Below are positions 54,877 through 61,890 of a DNA stretch of 64,000 nt, piece after piece. Origin of the DNA: Fibrella aquatilis. GTDB lineage: Bacteria; Bacteroidota; Bacteroidia; Cytophagales; Spirosomataceae. The position numbers and the translations under genes were made by a program. Within the stretch, counting starts at the first letter, position 1. The number at the start of each line of letters is the position of its first letter. Location of the stretch: NCBI RefSeq assembly GCF_017353255.1, contig NZ_JAFMYU010000002.1, forward strand, positions 62,001 to 126,000. The letters are read 5' to 3'. The notes under the pieces were generated by a model that had not been told where the DNA came from, ran no database searches, and saw only the letters and a program-made list of their open reading frames with translations.

Positions 54877-55284
54877 ATGAAAAAACAGATTCAATGTATT
54901 ATGCTGGTCGATGATGACCCGGATGATAACTATATCCACCAACTGGTGATAGATGATTGGGGCCACTGCGACACCGTTCGCGTGGCTGAGAATGGTGCCG
55001 ATGCCCTTGCTTATCTCAGCAATATAAGCTCACCAGATTATGTACGGCCCGAAGTGATTTTGCTTGACATCAATATGCCGGGTATGAATGGGTTTGAGTT
55101 CCTGGAAGAGTACCACAAACTGGATACGAGTCTGAAAAGTGAAGTGGTCGTGATGATGCTCACCACCTCGCTCAACCCCGCCGATGCGCAACGGGCCGGG
55201 CAGTTTAACGAGGTGACCGGCTACCGCAACAAACCGCTCACGAAAACCATGCTCGACGAGGTACTGCGGCAGTATTTTGCTTAA
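54877..55284 (+). CDS. Single-domain response regulator (CheY-like receiver)
   Basis: This 135-residue protein is a receiver domain only. It has the acidic triad VDDDPDD at residues 11-17, the phospho-acceptor Asp64 in LLDINMPGMNG, a Thr/Ser in MMLTTS and a Lys in NKPLT. No output domain is present, so it would act by protein-protein contact, as many Bacteroidota receiver-only proteins do. No kinase is adjacent. The nearest sensor kinase in the window is at 37858. Confidence 0.93.
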   Translation: MKKQIQCIMLVDDDPDDNYIHQLVIDDWGHCDTVRVAENGADALAYLSNISSPDYVRPEVILLDINMPGMNGFEFLEEYHKLDTSLKSEVVVMMLTTSLNPADAQRAGQFNEVTGYRNKPLTKTMLDEVLRQYFA

Positions 55285-55346
55285 CTTGTGGAGTATGTCG
55301 CCCAGCCGAAACAGCCTCGTCCTGGCTGGGACCAACTATCCGCTCT

Positions 55347-55841
55347 ATGGTTTCGTATCTTACCTCACCGCTCGGCACGATTCGTATTACGGGCGATAAA
55401 TCGGGTGTGCTGGCAATCAGTTGTTTAGATGATCCCATGCCCGATTTGCCCCTGCCCGTGGGTTTGCCTGCCCCCCTGCAAGCCGCCCATGAGCAATTGA
55501 CAGCCTATTTCAACGGCGAACGCCACACCTTCGATTTCGCCATCAATCCCATCGGTACTGAGTTTCAGCGCCGGGTGTGGGAGGCCCTACTCACCGTGCC
55601 ATTTGGTAAAACGGCCTCGTACCTCGAACTCTCGCGGCAACTGGGCGATGAGAAGGCCATCCGCGCGGTGGCCGCCGCCAACGGACGCAATCCGCTGGCC
55701 ATTGTGGTGCCCTGCCACCGCATCATCGGCTCTAACGGCAGTCTGACGGGCTACGCCGGGGGCCTATGGCGCAAACAGTGGCTGCTGGAACACGAAGGCT
55801 CACGCCAGAAATCCCCCGCAGGGCAATTGGCTCTTTTTTAG
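55347..55841 (+). CDS. ogt: Methylated-DNA-protein cysteine methyltransferase
   Basis: This 164-residue repair protein removes O6-alkyl groups from guanine onto its own cysteine. The active-site motif PCHRII (Cys near residue 122) is followed by GSNGSLTGYAGG, and the DNA-contact helix RAVAAANGRNP precedes it. The N-terminal domain is short, as in Ogt rather than Ada. It lies 20 bp upstream of the GSCFA gene start in the same direction, which suggests joint transcription. Confidence 0.93.
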   Translation: MVSYLTSPLGTIRITGDKSGVLAISCLDDPMPDLPLPVGLPAPLQAAHEQLTAYFNGERHTFDFAINPIGTEFQRRVWEALLTVPFGKTASYLELSRQLGDEKAIRAVAAANGRNPLAIVVPCHRIIGSNGSLTGYAGGLWRKQWLLEHEGSRQKSPAGQLALF

Positions 55842-55861
55842 GTTAGTGGTTGCCTACCCCC

Positions 55862-56839
55862 ATGCGCTTCCGCACTGAACTCACGCCCGATAAACTGCCC
55901 GTGGCCCTGCAACTGGGCGACCGGGTCGTGACTGTGGGTTCGTGCTTTGCCGAGGTGATGGGCCAACGCCTGGCCGATAACAAATTAGTTACGGCGGTAA
56001 ACCCGCTGGGTACGCTGTTTAATCCTCTCTCGATTGCCAAAGTGGTGGCCCTGGGGTTGGCAGGCGGCATGCCTGATGAGGCGTTGTACGTGCAGCGCGA
56101 GGGCCTTTGGTTTCATTACGATTTCCATTCGACGTTTTGGGGAAATACACGGAATGATTTGACAGGCAAGTTGTTACGCATTTTGGCTGAGGTTGGGCAG
56201 GTACTGCAAAAAGCGAATTGGCTGTTGCTCACGCTGGGGTCGGCGGTGGTGTATCGGCAGGTAGAAACGGGGCAGGTGGTGGCTAATTGCCATAAGATGC
56301 CGGGATATCTTTTCGACAAATACCTCTGCCCAATTGATACCGTCCGGAATAGCCTGACCGAGTTGTTAGCCCTGCTGCGCGCTTACAACCCCGCCATGCA
56401 GGTGGTACTCACGGTAAGCCCGGTACGGCACGTGCGTGACGGCCTCACCTTGAACGGGGCCAGCAAAGCCCTGTTGCGAACGCTCTGCGCCGAAATGCCC
56501 CTGCTACACACACAGACACACTATTTCCCGGCTTACGAACTGGTACTGGATGACCTCCGCGACTACCGATTTTACGAAGCCGACCTGATTCACCCCAACG
56601 CGCAGGCGCACGATTACGTGTTCGGCAAGTTTGCCGAGGCCGCCTTTTCGCCCGACCTTCGTGCCTTTGTTGACCAGTGGACAACCATTCGACAAGGCTT
56701 GGCGCACCGGCCCTTGCATGGCAACACACCTGCTCATCAGCAGTTTTTGGCCCGTCTGCTAGCCCAAATCGAGGCGCTCCCCCCATCAATTGACACTACC
56801 ACCGAACGGGCCGAACTGCAACAACGTTTACAAGGGTAG
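55862..56839 (+). CDS. GSCFA domain protein
   Basis: This 325-residue protein has the motif VTVGSCFAEVMGQRL near its start, which names the GSCFA family, and the later LIHPNAQAHDYVFGKF typical of it. The family is common in Bacteroidota and its biochemical function is not well established, with an SGNH-hydrolase-like fold suggested. The ATG at 55862 is chosen over the TTG at 55850. It lies 20 bp after ogt and 20 bp before the Mrp ATPase gene, so the three plus the NifU gene may be one transcript. Confidence 0.85.
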   Translation: MRFRTELTPDKLPVALQLGDRVVTVGSCFAEVMGQRLADNKLVTAVNPLGTLFNPLSIAKVVALGLAGGMPDEALYVQREGLWFHYDFHSTFWGNTRNDLTGKLLRILAEVGQVLQKANWLLLTLGSAVVYRQVETGQVVANCHKMPGYLFDKYLCPIDTVRNSLTELLALLRAYNPAMQVVLTVSPVRHVRDGLTLNGASKALLRTLCAEMPLLHTQTHYFPAYELVLDDLRDYRFYEADLIHPNAQAHDYVFGKFAEAAFSPDLRAFVDQWTTIRQGLAHRPLHGNTPAHQQFLARLLAQIEALPPSIDTTTERAELQQRLQG

Positions 56840-56859
56840 TTTACAGTATACTCTCTTTT

Positions 56860-57969
56860 ATGTCAAGTTATAAACTCACCGAACAAACAGTTCTTGCGGC
56901 CCTGGGGCATGTGGAAGAACCCGACCTCAAGCGCGACATTGTGTCGTTGGGGATGGTAACAAATATTACGCTGGGTGTTGACTCTGTGCGGTTTACGGTG
57001 GTACTCACCACGCCCGCCTGTCCGCTGAAAGAACTGATCCGGCAACGGTGCGAGGTGGCCATTCACGAACACATTGGCCCCGAAGTGGCCGTGCAGGTAG
57101 ACATGACGGCCAACGTGACCTCTACCCGCAACAACGCCCCGCTGCTGCCAGGGGTGAAAAACATCATCGCCGTGGCGTCGGGAAAGGGGGGCGTGGGTAA
57201 ATCGACGGTGACGGCCAACCTGGCTATTGCGCTTCATAAATCGGGTGCGAAGGTGGGCATCATCGACGCCGATATCTACGGTCCGTCTATTCCGGTCATG
57301 TTTGGGGCCGAAGACATGCAGCCGCAGATTACTCAGGTAGACGGGCAAAATCGGTTGCAACCCATCCAGCAGTTTGGCATTAAACTTATGTCGATTGGCT
57401 TTTTGGTACCGCCCGATCAGGCTATGCTCTGGCGCGGACCGGTGGCAAGCCGGGCGTTGCAACAGTTCTTCTCCGACACCGAATGGGGCGAATTGGACTA
57501 CCTGCTCATTGACCTCCCCCCCGGCACGGGCGACATCCATCTTTCGCTGGTGCAGACGGTACCGGTTACCGGGGCTATCATCGTAACGACTCCTCAGAAG
57601 GTAGCCATCGCCGACGCCATCAAAGGTTTAGCTATGTTCCGGCAGCCGCAGATCAACGTGCCGGTGCTGGGTATCGTAGAAAACATGGCCTACTTCACCC
57701 CTGCTGAACTGCCTGACCATCAGTATTTTATATTCGGTAGTGGTGGCGCTCAGCAATTGTCGGAGCGTTTCGACGTGCCGTTGCTGGGGCAAATTCCGCT
57801 GGTGCAAAGCATCCGCGAAGCGGGTGATGAAGGTAAACCCGCCATCGTGTCGGGTGAACCCATTGCCTCGGAGGCGTTCCGTGGTGCGGCTGAGTCGTTG
57901 GCGCGGCGGGTGGCTATCCGCAACGCCACACAGGACCAAACCAAACGCGTAGAGTTTACACGGACGTAG
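56860..57969 (+). CDS. Mrp/NBP35 family iron-sulfur carrier ATPase
   Basis: This 369-residue protein has an N-terminal MIP18/SufT-like (DUF59) domain (about 1-90). A Mrp P-loop ATPase follows, with the deviant Walker A ASGKGGVGKST (about 106-116), a DADIYGPS switch and LIDLPPGTGDIHL. Family members store and deliver Fe-S clusters. The CxxC often seen near the end of Mrp proteins is not evident: the region around ENMAYFTPAELP has no cysteine pair. The NifU-domain gene follows after 58 bp, consistent with joint Fe-S work. Confidence 0.92.
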   Translation: MSSYKLTEQTVLAALGHVEEPDLKRDIVSLGMVTNITLGVDSVRFTVVLTTPACPLKELIRQRCEVAIHEHIGPEVAVQVDMTANVTSTRNNAPLLPGVKNIIAVASGKGGVGKSTVTANLAIALHKSGAKVGIIDADIYGPSIPVMFGAEDMQPQITQVDGQNRLQPIQQFGIKLMSIGFLVPPDQAMLWRGPVASRALQQFFSDTEWGELDYLLIDLPPGTGDIHLSLVQTVPVTGAIIVTTPQKVAIADAIKGLAMFRQPQINVPVLGIVENMAYFTPAELPDHQYFIFGSGGAQQLSERFDVPLLGQIPLVQSIREAGDEGKPAIVSGEPIASEAFRGAAESLARRVAIRNATQDQTKRVEFTRT

Positions 57970-58027
57970 ATGGCGGGTTGCCCGCTTTTTTGTATCTTTA
58001 CTAGCGTTAGCTCTCCCAACTGTATCT

Positions 58028-58294
58028 ATGCTTGTTGCCAACTCACTCCCGCTGATTGACCGCGTCGATAAGGCTCTCGACAGCATGAGGCCCTATTTGG
58101 CTACTGACGGCGGCAACGTAAAGGTGCTCGATGTGTCGGACGAGGGCGTAGTCCGTCTCGAACTGCTCGGCTCGTGCGGCAGTTGCCCCATGTCGGCCAT
58201 GACCTTCAAAGGGGGCCTGGAAGAAGCCATCCTCCGCGCCGTCCCCGAAGTAACCCGCGTAGAAGCGGTGAACCTTACTTTAAGGGGAGTTTAA
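58028..58294 (+). CDS. NifU C-terminal domain Fe-S scaffold protein
   Basis: This 88-residue protein is just the NifU/NfuA C-terminal domain. It has RPYLATDGGNVKVLDV and the cluster-binding GSCGSCPMSAMTFKGG with its CxxC near residues 49-54. It carries Fe-S clusters to target enzymes, in line with the adjacent Mrp ATPase. The last five codons and the TAA stop are inside the left arm of a perfect 45-bp inverted repeat. Confidence 0.93.
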   Translation: MLVANSLPLIDRVDKALDSMRPYLATDGGNVKVLDVSDEGVVRLELLGSCGSCPMSAMTFKGGLEEAILRAVPEVTRVEAVNLTLRGV

Positions 58295-58375
58295 GGTTTA
58301 ACGTCTAAGGTTGGCTGACGCAAGAGTGTATGCGTCAGCCAACCTTAGACGTTAAACCTTAAACTCCCCTTAAAG
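58278..58375. repeat. 45-bp perfect inverted repeat spanning two convergent stop codons
   Basis: The arms 58278-58322 and 58331-58375 are perfect reverse complements with an 8-nt loop. The left arm holds the heptamers AGTTTAA, GGTTTAA and CGTCTAA. The TAA of the first (58292-58294) is the nifU stop, and the TTA at 58370-58372 in the right arm is the stop of the convergent UbiA-like gene. It can act as a shared hairpin terminator. Confidence 0.95.
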
Positions 58376-59203
58376 CACCAGAACCGGCAGCCAGAAGACG
58401 GCGTCGGCAAAGAAACGGTACCGGCCGTGGCGACCGAAGTAGTCGGGGTACCGGGCAATGGCGTAGAGCACTAAGCTCATAATGGCCAGCATCAGCGACG
58501 ACCGTTGTGTGAACCGCGCCCCCCCACCCGAATCGTCGGCGGTGAAACAGACCGCCAGTGCCCCCGCCACCAGCAGCAGCGTGAGCCAGCGCAGGATAAC
58601 CTCGCAACGGTCGGCACCCCAGAACGTAGCCAGCGACGGCCCCGTGGTGGTCGGGTTTTCGCGGTATTCAAAAACCGAAAACAAGAGGATATTCTGAAAG
58701 GCGATGCCCAGAAACAGGGCCGCTTCGGCTTTGAAAGGCCAACCCAGTTCGGCCCGCTGTACCCACACGCTGCCCCAGATGCCCGCCGTGAAGAGCAGGG
58801 CTACCAGCGGTTCTTTCAGGACTAAAAAAGTGCTCTGATTCGGTACCTGCGAGACTCCCACTACATAGGCCACGCAGATGATGCCCAGCACCGCCCCGAA
58901 CTTGACGACGGTGCCGGGCAGGAAAAACACCAGGATGGCCCCCACCGCCAGCGCCCCACCCACGATGCCCCAAAGCAAATCGGCGTTGGCGGCGTGAAAC
59001 CGATGTCGGCCCGTGTTGGGCGCCAGCGGCTTGCGCACGTCGAGGAGGCGGTCGGCGGTGTAGATGGCCCAGACCACAATGGCCAGCAACGGCGTAGTGG
59101 CCCAATGCACGGGGTCAACATCAGACAAACGTGCGGCGAAGCGGTTGGAAAAAACCGCCCCCAGCACCACGGGCAAACTCAAATAGATAAAGGGGCGAAG
59201 CAT
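58370..59203 (-). CDS. UbiA-like integral membrane protein
   Basis: This 277-residue protein has about eight hydrophobic helices. An early YTADRLLDVRK, followed by RHRFHAAN, resembles the first aspartate-rich motif of UbiA prenyltransferases, though the second motif is not clear. It may be a prenyltransferase-type enzyme or a relative lacking activity. The substrate is unknown. Its stop codon is in the inverted repeat shared with nifU. It starts 11 bp downstream of the MOSC gene stop on the same strand. Confidence 0.65.
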   Translation of the reverse strand: MLRPFIYLSLPVVLGAVFSNRFAARLSDVDPVHWATTPLLAIVVWAIYTADRLLDVRKPLAPNTGRHRFHAANADLLWGIVGGALAVGAILVFFLPGTVVKFGAVLGIICVAYVVGVSQVPNQSTFLVLKEPLVALLFTAGIWGSVWVQRAELGWPFKAEAALFLGIAFQNILLFSVFEYRENPTTTGPSLATFWGADRCEVILRWLTLLLVAGALAVCFTADDSGGGARFTQRSSLMLAIMSLVLYAIARYPDYFGRHGRYRFFADAVFWLPVLVL

Positions 59204-59213
59204 GAAAAAGTGT

Positions 59214-60092
59214 TTAAACTCCTACCAGAAGCCACGGTTCTTTTCGCTCCAGCACCTGGATGGCGTCACCTACGGAAATGGTCTGGCCTGCAGAGGTGGG
59301 GTTGACCATGACGTTTTCGCCGAAGAGAATTTTGTTGCGGGCCGAACGGTAGGTGGCCAGGCTACGCAGGGGTTCTTTGCCCTGTTGGCCGGTGGCGGGG
59401 TCGAGGGTGGTGAGCACGCAGCGGCTGCATGGCTTCACCCCGTGTAGCGTGGCCCCGCCAAGCTGGAACGTGCCCCAAGTGTCTTCATCGTGAGGCCAGC
59501 AAAGGCCCTCCACAACCATATTTGGCCGAAAACGCGCCATTTCCATGCCTTGTTCCTGCTCCTGACCAATGCGCCGGTTCAGTTCATGAAGCGACGATTC
59601 GGTAACAACCAGGATAGGGAAGCCGTCGGCGAAGCTCACGGTTTCGTCAGTAATCACGTCGGGTCGGATGTGGCTACTCGTGATGGTGCGCTGGGTGCTG
59701 TCGGGCATGTAGACCAGTCGACAGGGCTTGTTCAGCACTTTTGTAAACCAGGCATCGGCAGCCGGGCCAATGGGCTGCGCCGATACGCCTTCGCTGTCCC
59801 AGATGTTGACCGGGTAGTTGGGTTCATCGGATGGATCGGGTACCAGCGGCAGGGTCAGCACGTCGGTTGGCGCATGGCGGTGCCACACGCGCAATTCGTT
59901 GGCGGCTACATCTATGGCCACGTCGATGAGGGCCATCTGGTGACTGCTGCGCTGGGTAATGAAATCGCCCGACGGTGTCACCAGCATATAGCGCCGGTCG
60001 TAGCGTAGCCCCCGCGGGTCAAGCACCGCGTCTGGCACCGAAATGCCACCGAGCGATTTGATGGGGTAGAGGTGGATGGATTTTAAGATCAT
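59214..60092 (-). CDS. MOSC domain protein
   Basis: This 292-residue protein has the MOSC N-terminal beta-barrel (ILKSIHLYPIKSLGGI) and the MOSC domain with RFRPNMVVEG and KPCSRCVLTTLDPATG, the conserved cysteine region. MOSC proteins are related to molybdenum-cofactor sulfurases and to nitrogen-reducing YcbX/mARC enzymes. No molybdenum cofactor gene is nearby. The ATG at 60092 is chosen. It lies 5 bp after the stop of tsaD, so the two are probably cotranscribed. Confidence 0.9.
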   Translation of the reverse strand: MILKSIHLYPIKSLGGISVPDAVLDPRGLRYDRRYMLVTPSGDFITQRSSHQMALIDVAIDVAANELRVWHRHAPTDVLTLPLVPDPSDEPNYPVNIWDSEGVSAQPIGPAADAWFTKVLNKPCRLVYMPDSTQRTITSSHIRPDVITDETVSFADGFPILVVTESSLHELNRRIGQEQEQGMEMARFRPNMVVEGLCWPHDEDTWGTFQLGGATLHGVKPCSRCVLTTLDPATGQQGKEPLRSLATYRSARNKILFGENVMVNPTSAGQTISVGDAIQVLERKEPWLLVGV

Positions 60093-60097
60093 GCGCT

Positions 60098-61114
60098 TCA
60101 CAGGGCTAACCTCGGCAGGGGGCTTATGTCCTGGCCGACGAAGTCGTGTTGTTGATACTTGAAATAGCCCGCCATGGCAATCATGGCGGCATTGTCGGTG
60201 CAGTATTCAAATTTGGGAATGAACACGTTCCAGCCCTGGTCCTGCCCCAACTGATTAAGGGCCGTTCGCAGGCCGCTGTTGGCCGAAACACCCCCTGCAA
60301 TAGCCACCTGCCGGATACCTGTTTCGTGCATGGCGCGTTTCAGTTTGGTCAGTAGCATCTGTACCAGCGTGTGCTGAATGCTGGCGCAAATGTCGGGCAG
60401 GTTGTCGGCCACGAAGCTGGGATTCTGTTTCGTTTTATCCCGCAGGAAATACATAATGGCCGTTTTAATGCCGCTGAAGGAAAAATCGAGGCCCGGCATC
60501 TCGGTAGTAGGCAACTTGAACGCCAGGGGGTTGCCTTGTTTGGCGTAGCGGTCTATGAGCGGTCCGCCGGGGTAGGGGAGGCCCAGCAGCTTCGCCGATT
60601 TGTCGAAGGCTTCGCCCACGGCGTCGTCCTGCGTCTGGCCAATCACGTGCATATCCAGCGGGGCATCTACCCGTACCAGCTGCGTATGGCCGCCGCTGAC
60701 GGTAAGGCAGATAAACGGAAAGCCGGGGCCTTTGGCGTAGGGAGTTTCGGCGTCGGCAATGAAATGGGCCAGCACGTGGGCCTGCATGTGGTTCACTTCT
60801 ATAAGCGGGATGTTCAGCCCCAGAGCCATCGCTTTGGCAAACGACGCCCCCACCAGCAGCGCACCCAGGAGGCCCGGCCCCCGCGTAAACGCCACCGCCG
60901 AGAGGTCGGTTTTGGCTACCTTCGCCTCGGCGAGGGCCTGCGCGACCACCCGCACAATATGCTGCTGATGCGCCCGCGAGGCTAGTTCAGGCACCACCCC
61001 GCCATATTGTTCGTGAATGAGTTGCGTCGCAATGATGTTGGAACGGATTTGCCCGTCGACCAGCACCGCTGCCGAGGTTTCATCACACGACGATTCAATA
61101 GCTAATACTATCAT
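60098..61114 (-). CDS. tsaD: tRNA N6-adenosine threonylcarbamoyltransferase
   Basis: This 338-residue enzyme adds the threonylcarbamoyl group to A37 of ANN-decoding tRNAs. It has the ASKHA-fold opening LAIESSCDETSAAV, the metal-binding HMQAHVLAHF (His pair near residues 110-114), TVSGGHTQLV and the C-terminal GGVSANSGLR and NAAMIAMAG. The ATG at 61114 is chosen. The gene is essential in most bacteria. It is divergent from the VOC gene 25 bp away. Confidence 0.96.
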   Translation of the reverse strand: MIVLAIESSCDETSAAVLVDGQIRSNIIATQLIHEQYGGVVPELASRAHQQHIVRVVAQALAEAKVAKTDLSAVAFTRGPGLLGALLVGASFAKAMALGLNIPLIEVNHMQAHVLAHFIADAETPYAKGPGFPFICLTVSGGHTQLVRVDAPLDMHVIGQTQDDAVGEAFDKSAKLLGLPYPGGPLIDRYAKQGNPLAFKLPTTEMPGLDFSFSGIKTAIMYFLRDKTKQNPSFVADNLPDICASIQHTLVQMLLTKLKRAMHETGIRQVAIAGGVSANSGLRTALNQLGQDQGWNVFIPKFEYCTDNAAMIAMAGYFKYQQHDFVGQDISPLPRLAL

Positions 61115-61139
61115 TTGGGCAAAATTACGACTTTCCCCC

Positions 61140-61529
61140 ATGCGCCATCTTGCTCACCTCGCTCTTGTCGTGGCTGATTACGACGAAGCCATCCGCTTTT
61201 ATGTAGACGAACTGAATTTTGTGCTGATGGAAGACACGGCCCTCAGTCCGACTAAACGCTGGGTGCGGGTGTCGCCCTCGGCCGATTCGGGCTGCTGCCT
61301 GCTACTCGCCAAAGCCGACGGCGAAGCCCAGCAAAGCCGCGTTGGCAACCAAACCGGAGGCCGCGTCTTTCTCTTCCTGAATACCGACGATTTCTGGCGC
61401 GACTACAATCAGTACCGCAAAAACGGTGTGCAATTCGTGCGCGACCCCGTAGAAGAACCCTACGGCACCGTTGCTGTCTTCGCCGATCTCTACGGGAATT
61501 TGTGGGATTTGATCCAGCCAAAGGTTTGA
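61140..61529 (+). CDS. VOC (glyoxalase/bleomycin-resistance) family protein
   Basis: This 129-residue protein has the VOC fold opening HLALVVADYDEAIRFYVDELNF. Its C-terminal EEPYGTVAVFADLYGNLWDLIQP has the metal-ligand glutamate positions of the family. Such small proteins bind a divalent metal and act on varied substrates, and this one cannot be assigned. The ATG at 61140 is chosen because the longer ORF from 61017 would overlap tsaD. A long inverted repeat follows its stop. Confidence 0.88.
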   Translation: MRHLAHLALVVADYDEAIRFYVDELNFVLMEDTALSPTKRWVRVSPSADSGCCLLLAKADGEAQQSRVGNQTGGRVFLFLNTDDFWRDYNQYRKNGVQFVRDPVEEPYGTVAVFADLYGNLWDLIQPKV

Positions 61530-61532
61530 GGC

Positions 61533-61668
61533 GTTTTTTTTGGACAGGCTTGGCAGGATTTCAGAATTAACAGGATTTCTTATTACTTCTGAGTTACTCT
61601 GAGCAAACAGACAGAGTATGAAAAATCCTGTTAATCCTGAAATCCTGCCAAGCCTGTCCAAAAAAAAC
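61533..61668. terminator. 46-bp inverted repeat with T/A ends after the VOC gene
   Basis: The arms 61533-61578 and 61623-61668 are reverse complements with one mismatch and a 44-nt loop. Eight T and eight A end the arms. The units resemble CAGGATTTC, as in the kdpA-kdpB repeat. The gap from 61669 to 61890 has no gene but carries the hairpins described next. Confidence 0.88.
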
Positions 61669-61743
61669 TGTGCAAATCCTGCGCTGGCGCACTGGCCTAA
61701 TCAACTTAATCAACGGTCCCCTTAGAATCCGCCGTTTACTCTA

Positions 61744-61828
61744 CAAAAGTTGCCTCTCTATAACGAAATAGCGACTTTTGCCGTTTAGAGCATACACCGC
61801 TAAACGTTCGCGCGCTGGCTTGCTCTAA
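61744..61828 (+). ncRNA. Possible structured leader upstream of the TamB-like gene
   Basis: A stem CAAAAGTTGC/GCGACTTTTG (61744-61753 and 61771-61780) is followed by CGTTTAG (61782-61788). This can pair with CTAAACG (61800-61806). The overlapping TTAGAGCA (61785-61792) can instead pair with TGCTCTAA (61821-61828). The last two pairings exclude each other. No known riboswitch class was recognised, so this is a weak, structural call. Confidence 0.35.
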
Positions 61829-61890
61829 GGAACGGAATCGTACCAGATTGCTGGTGACAATCTCCGTTTCAAACGCCCACCCCACCCCTG

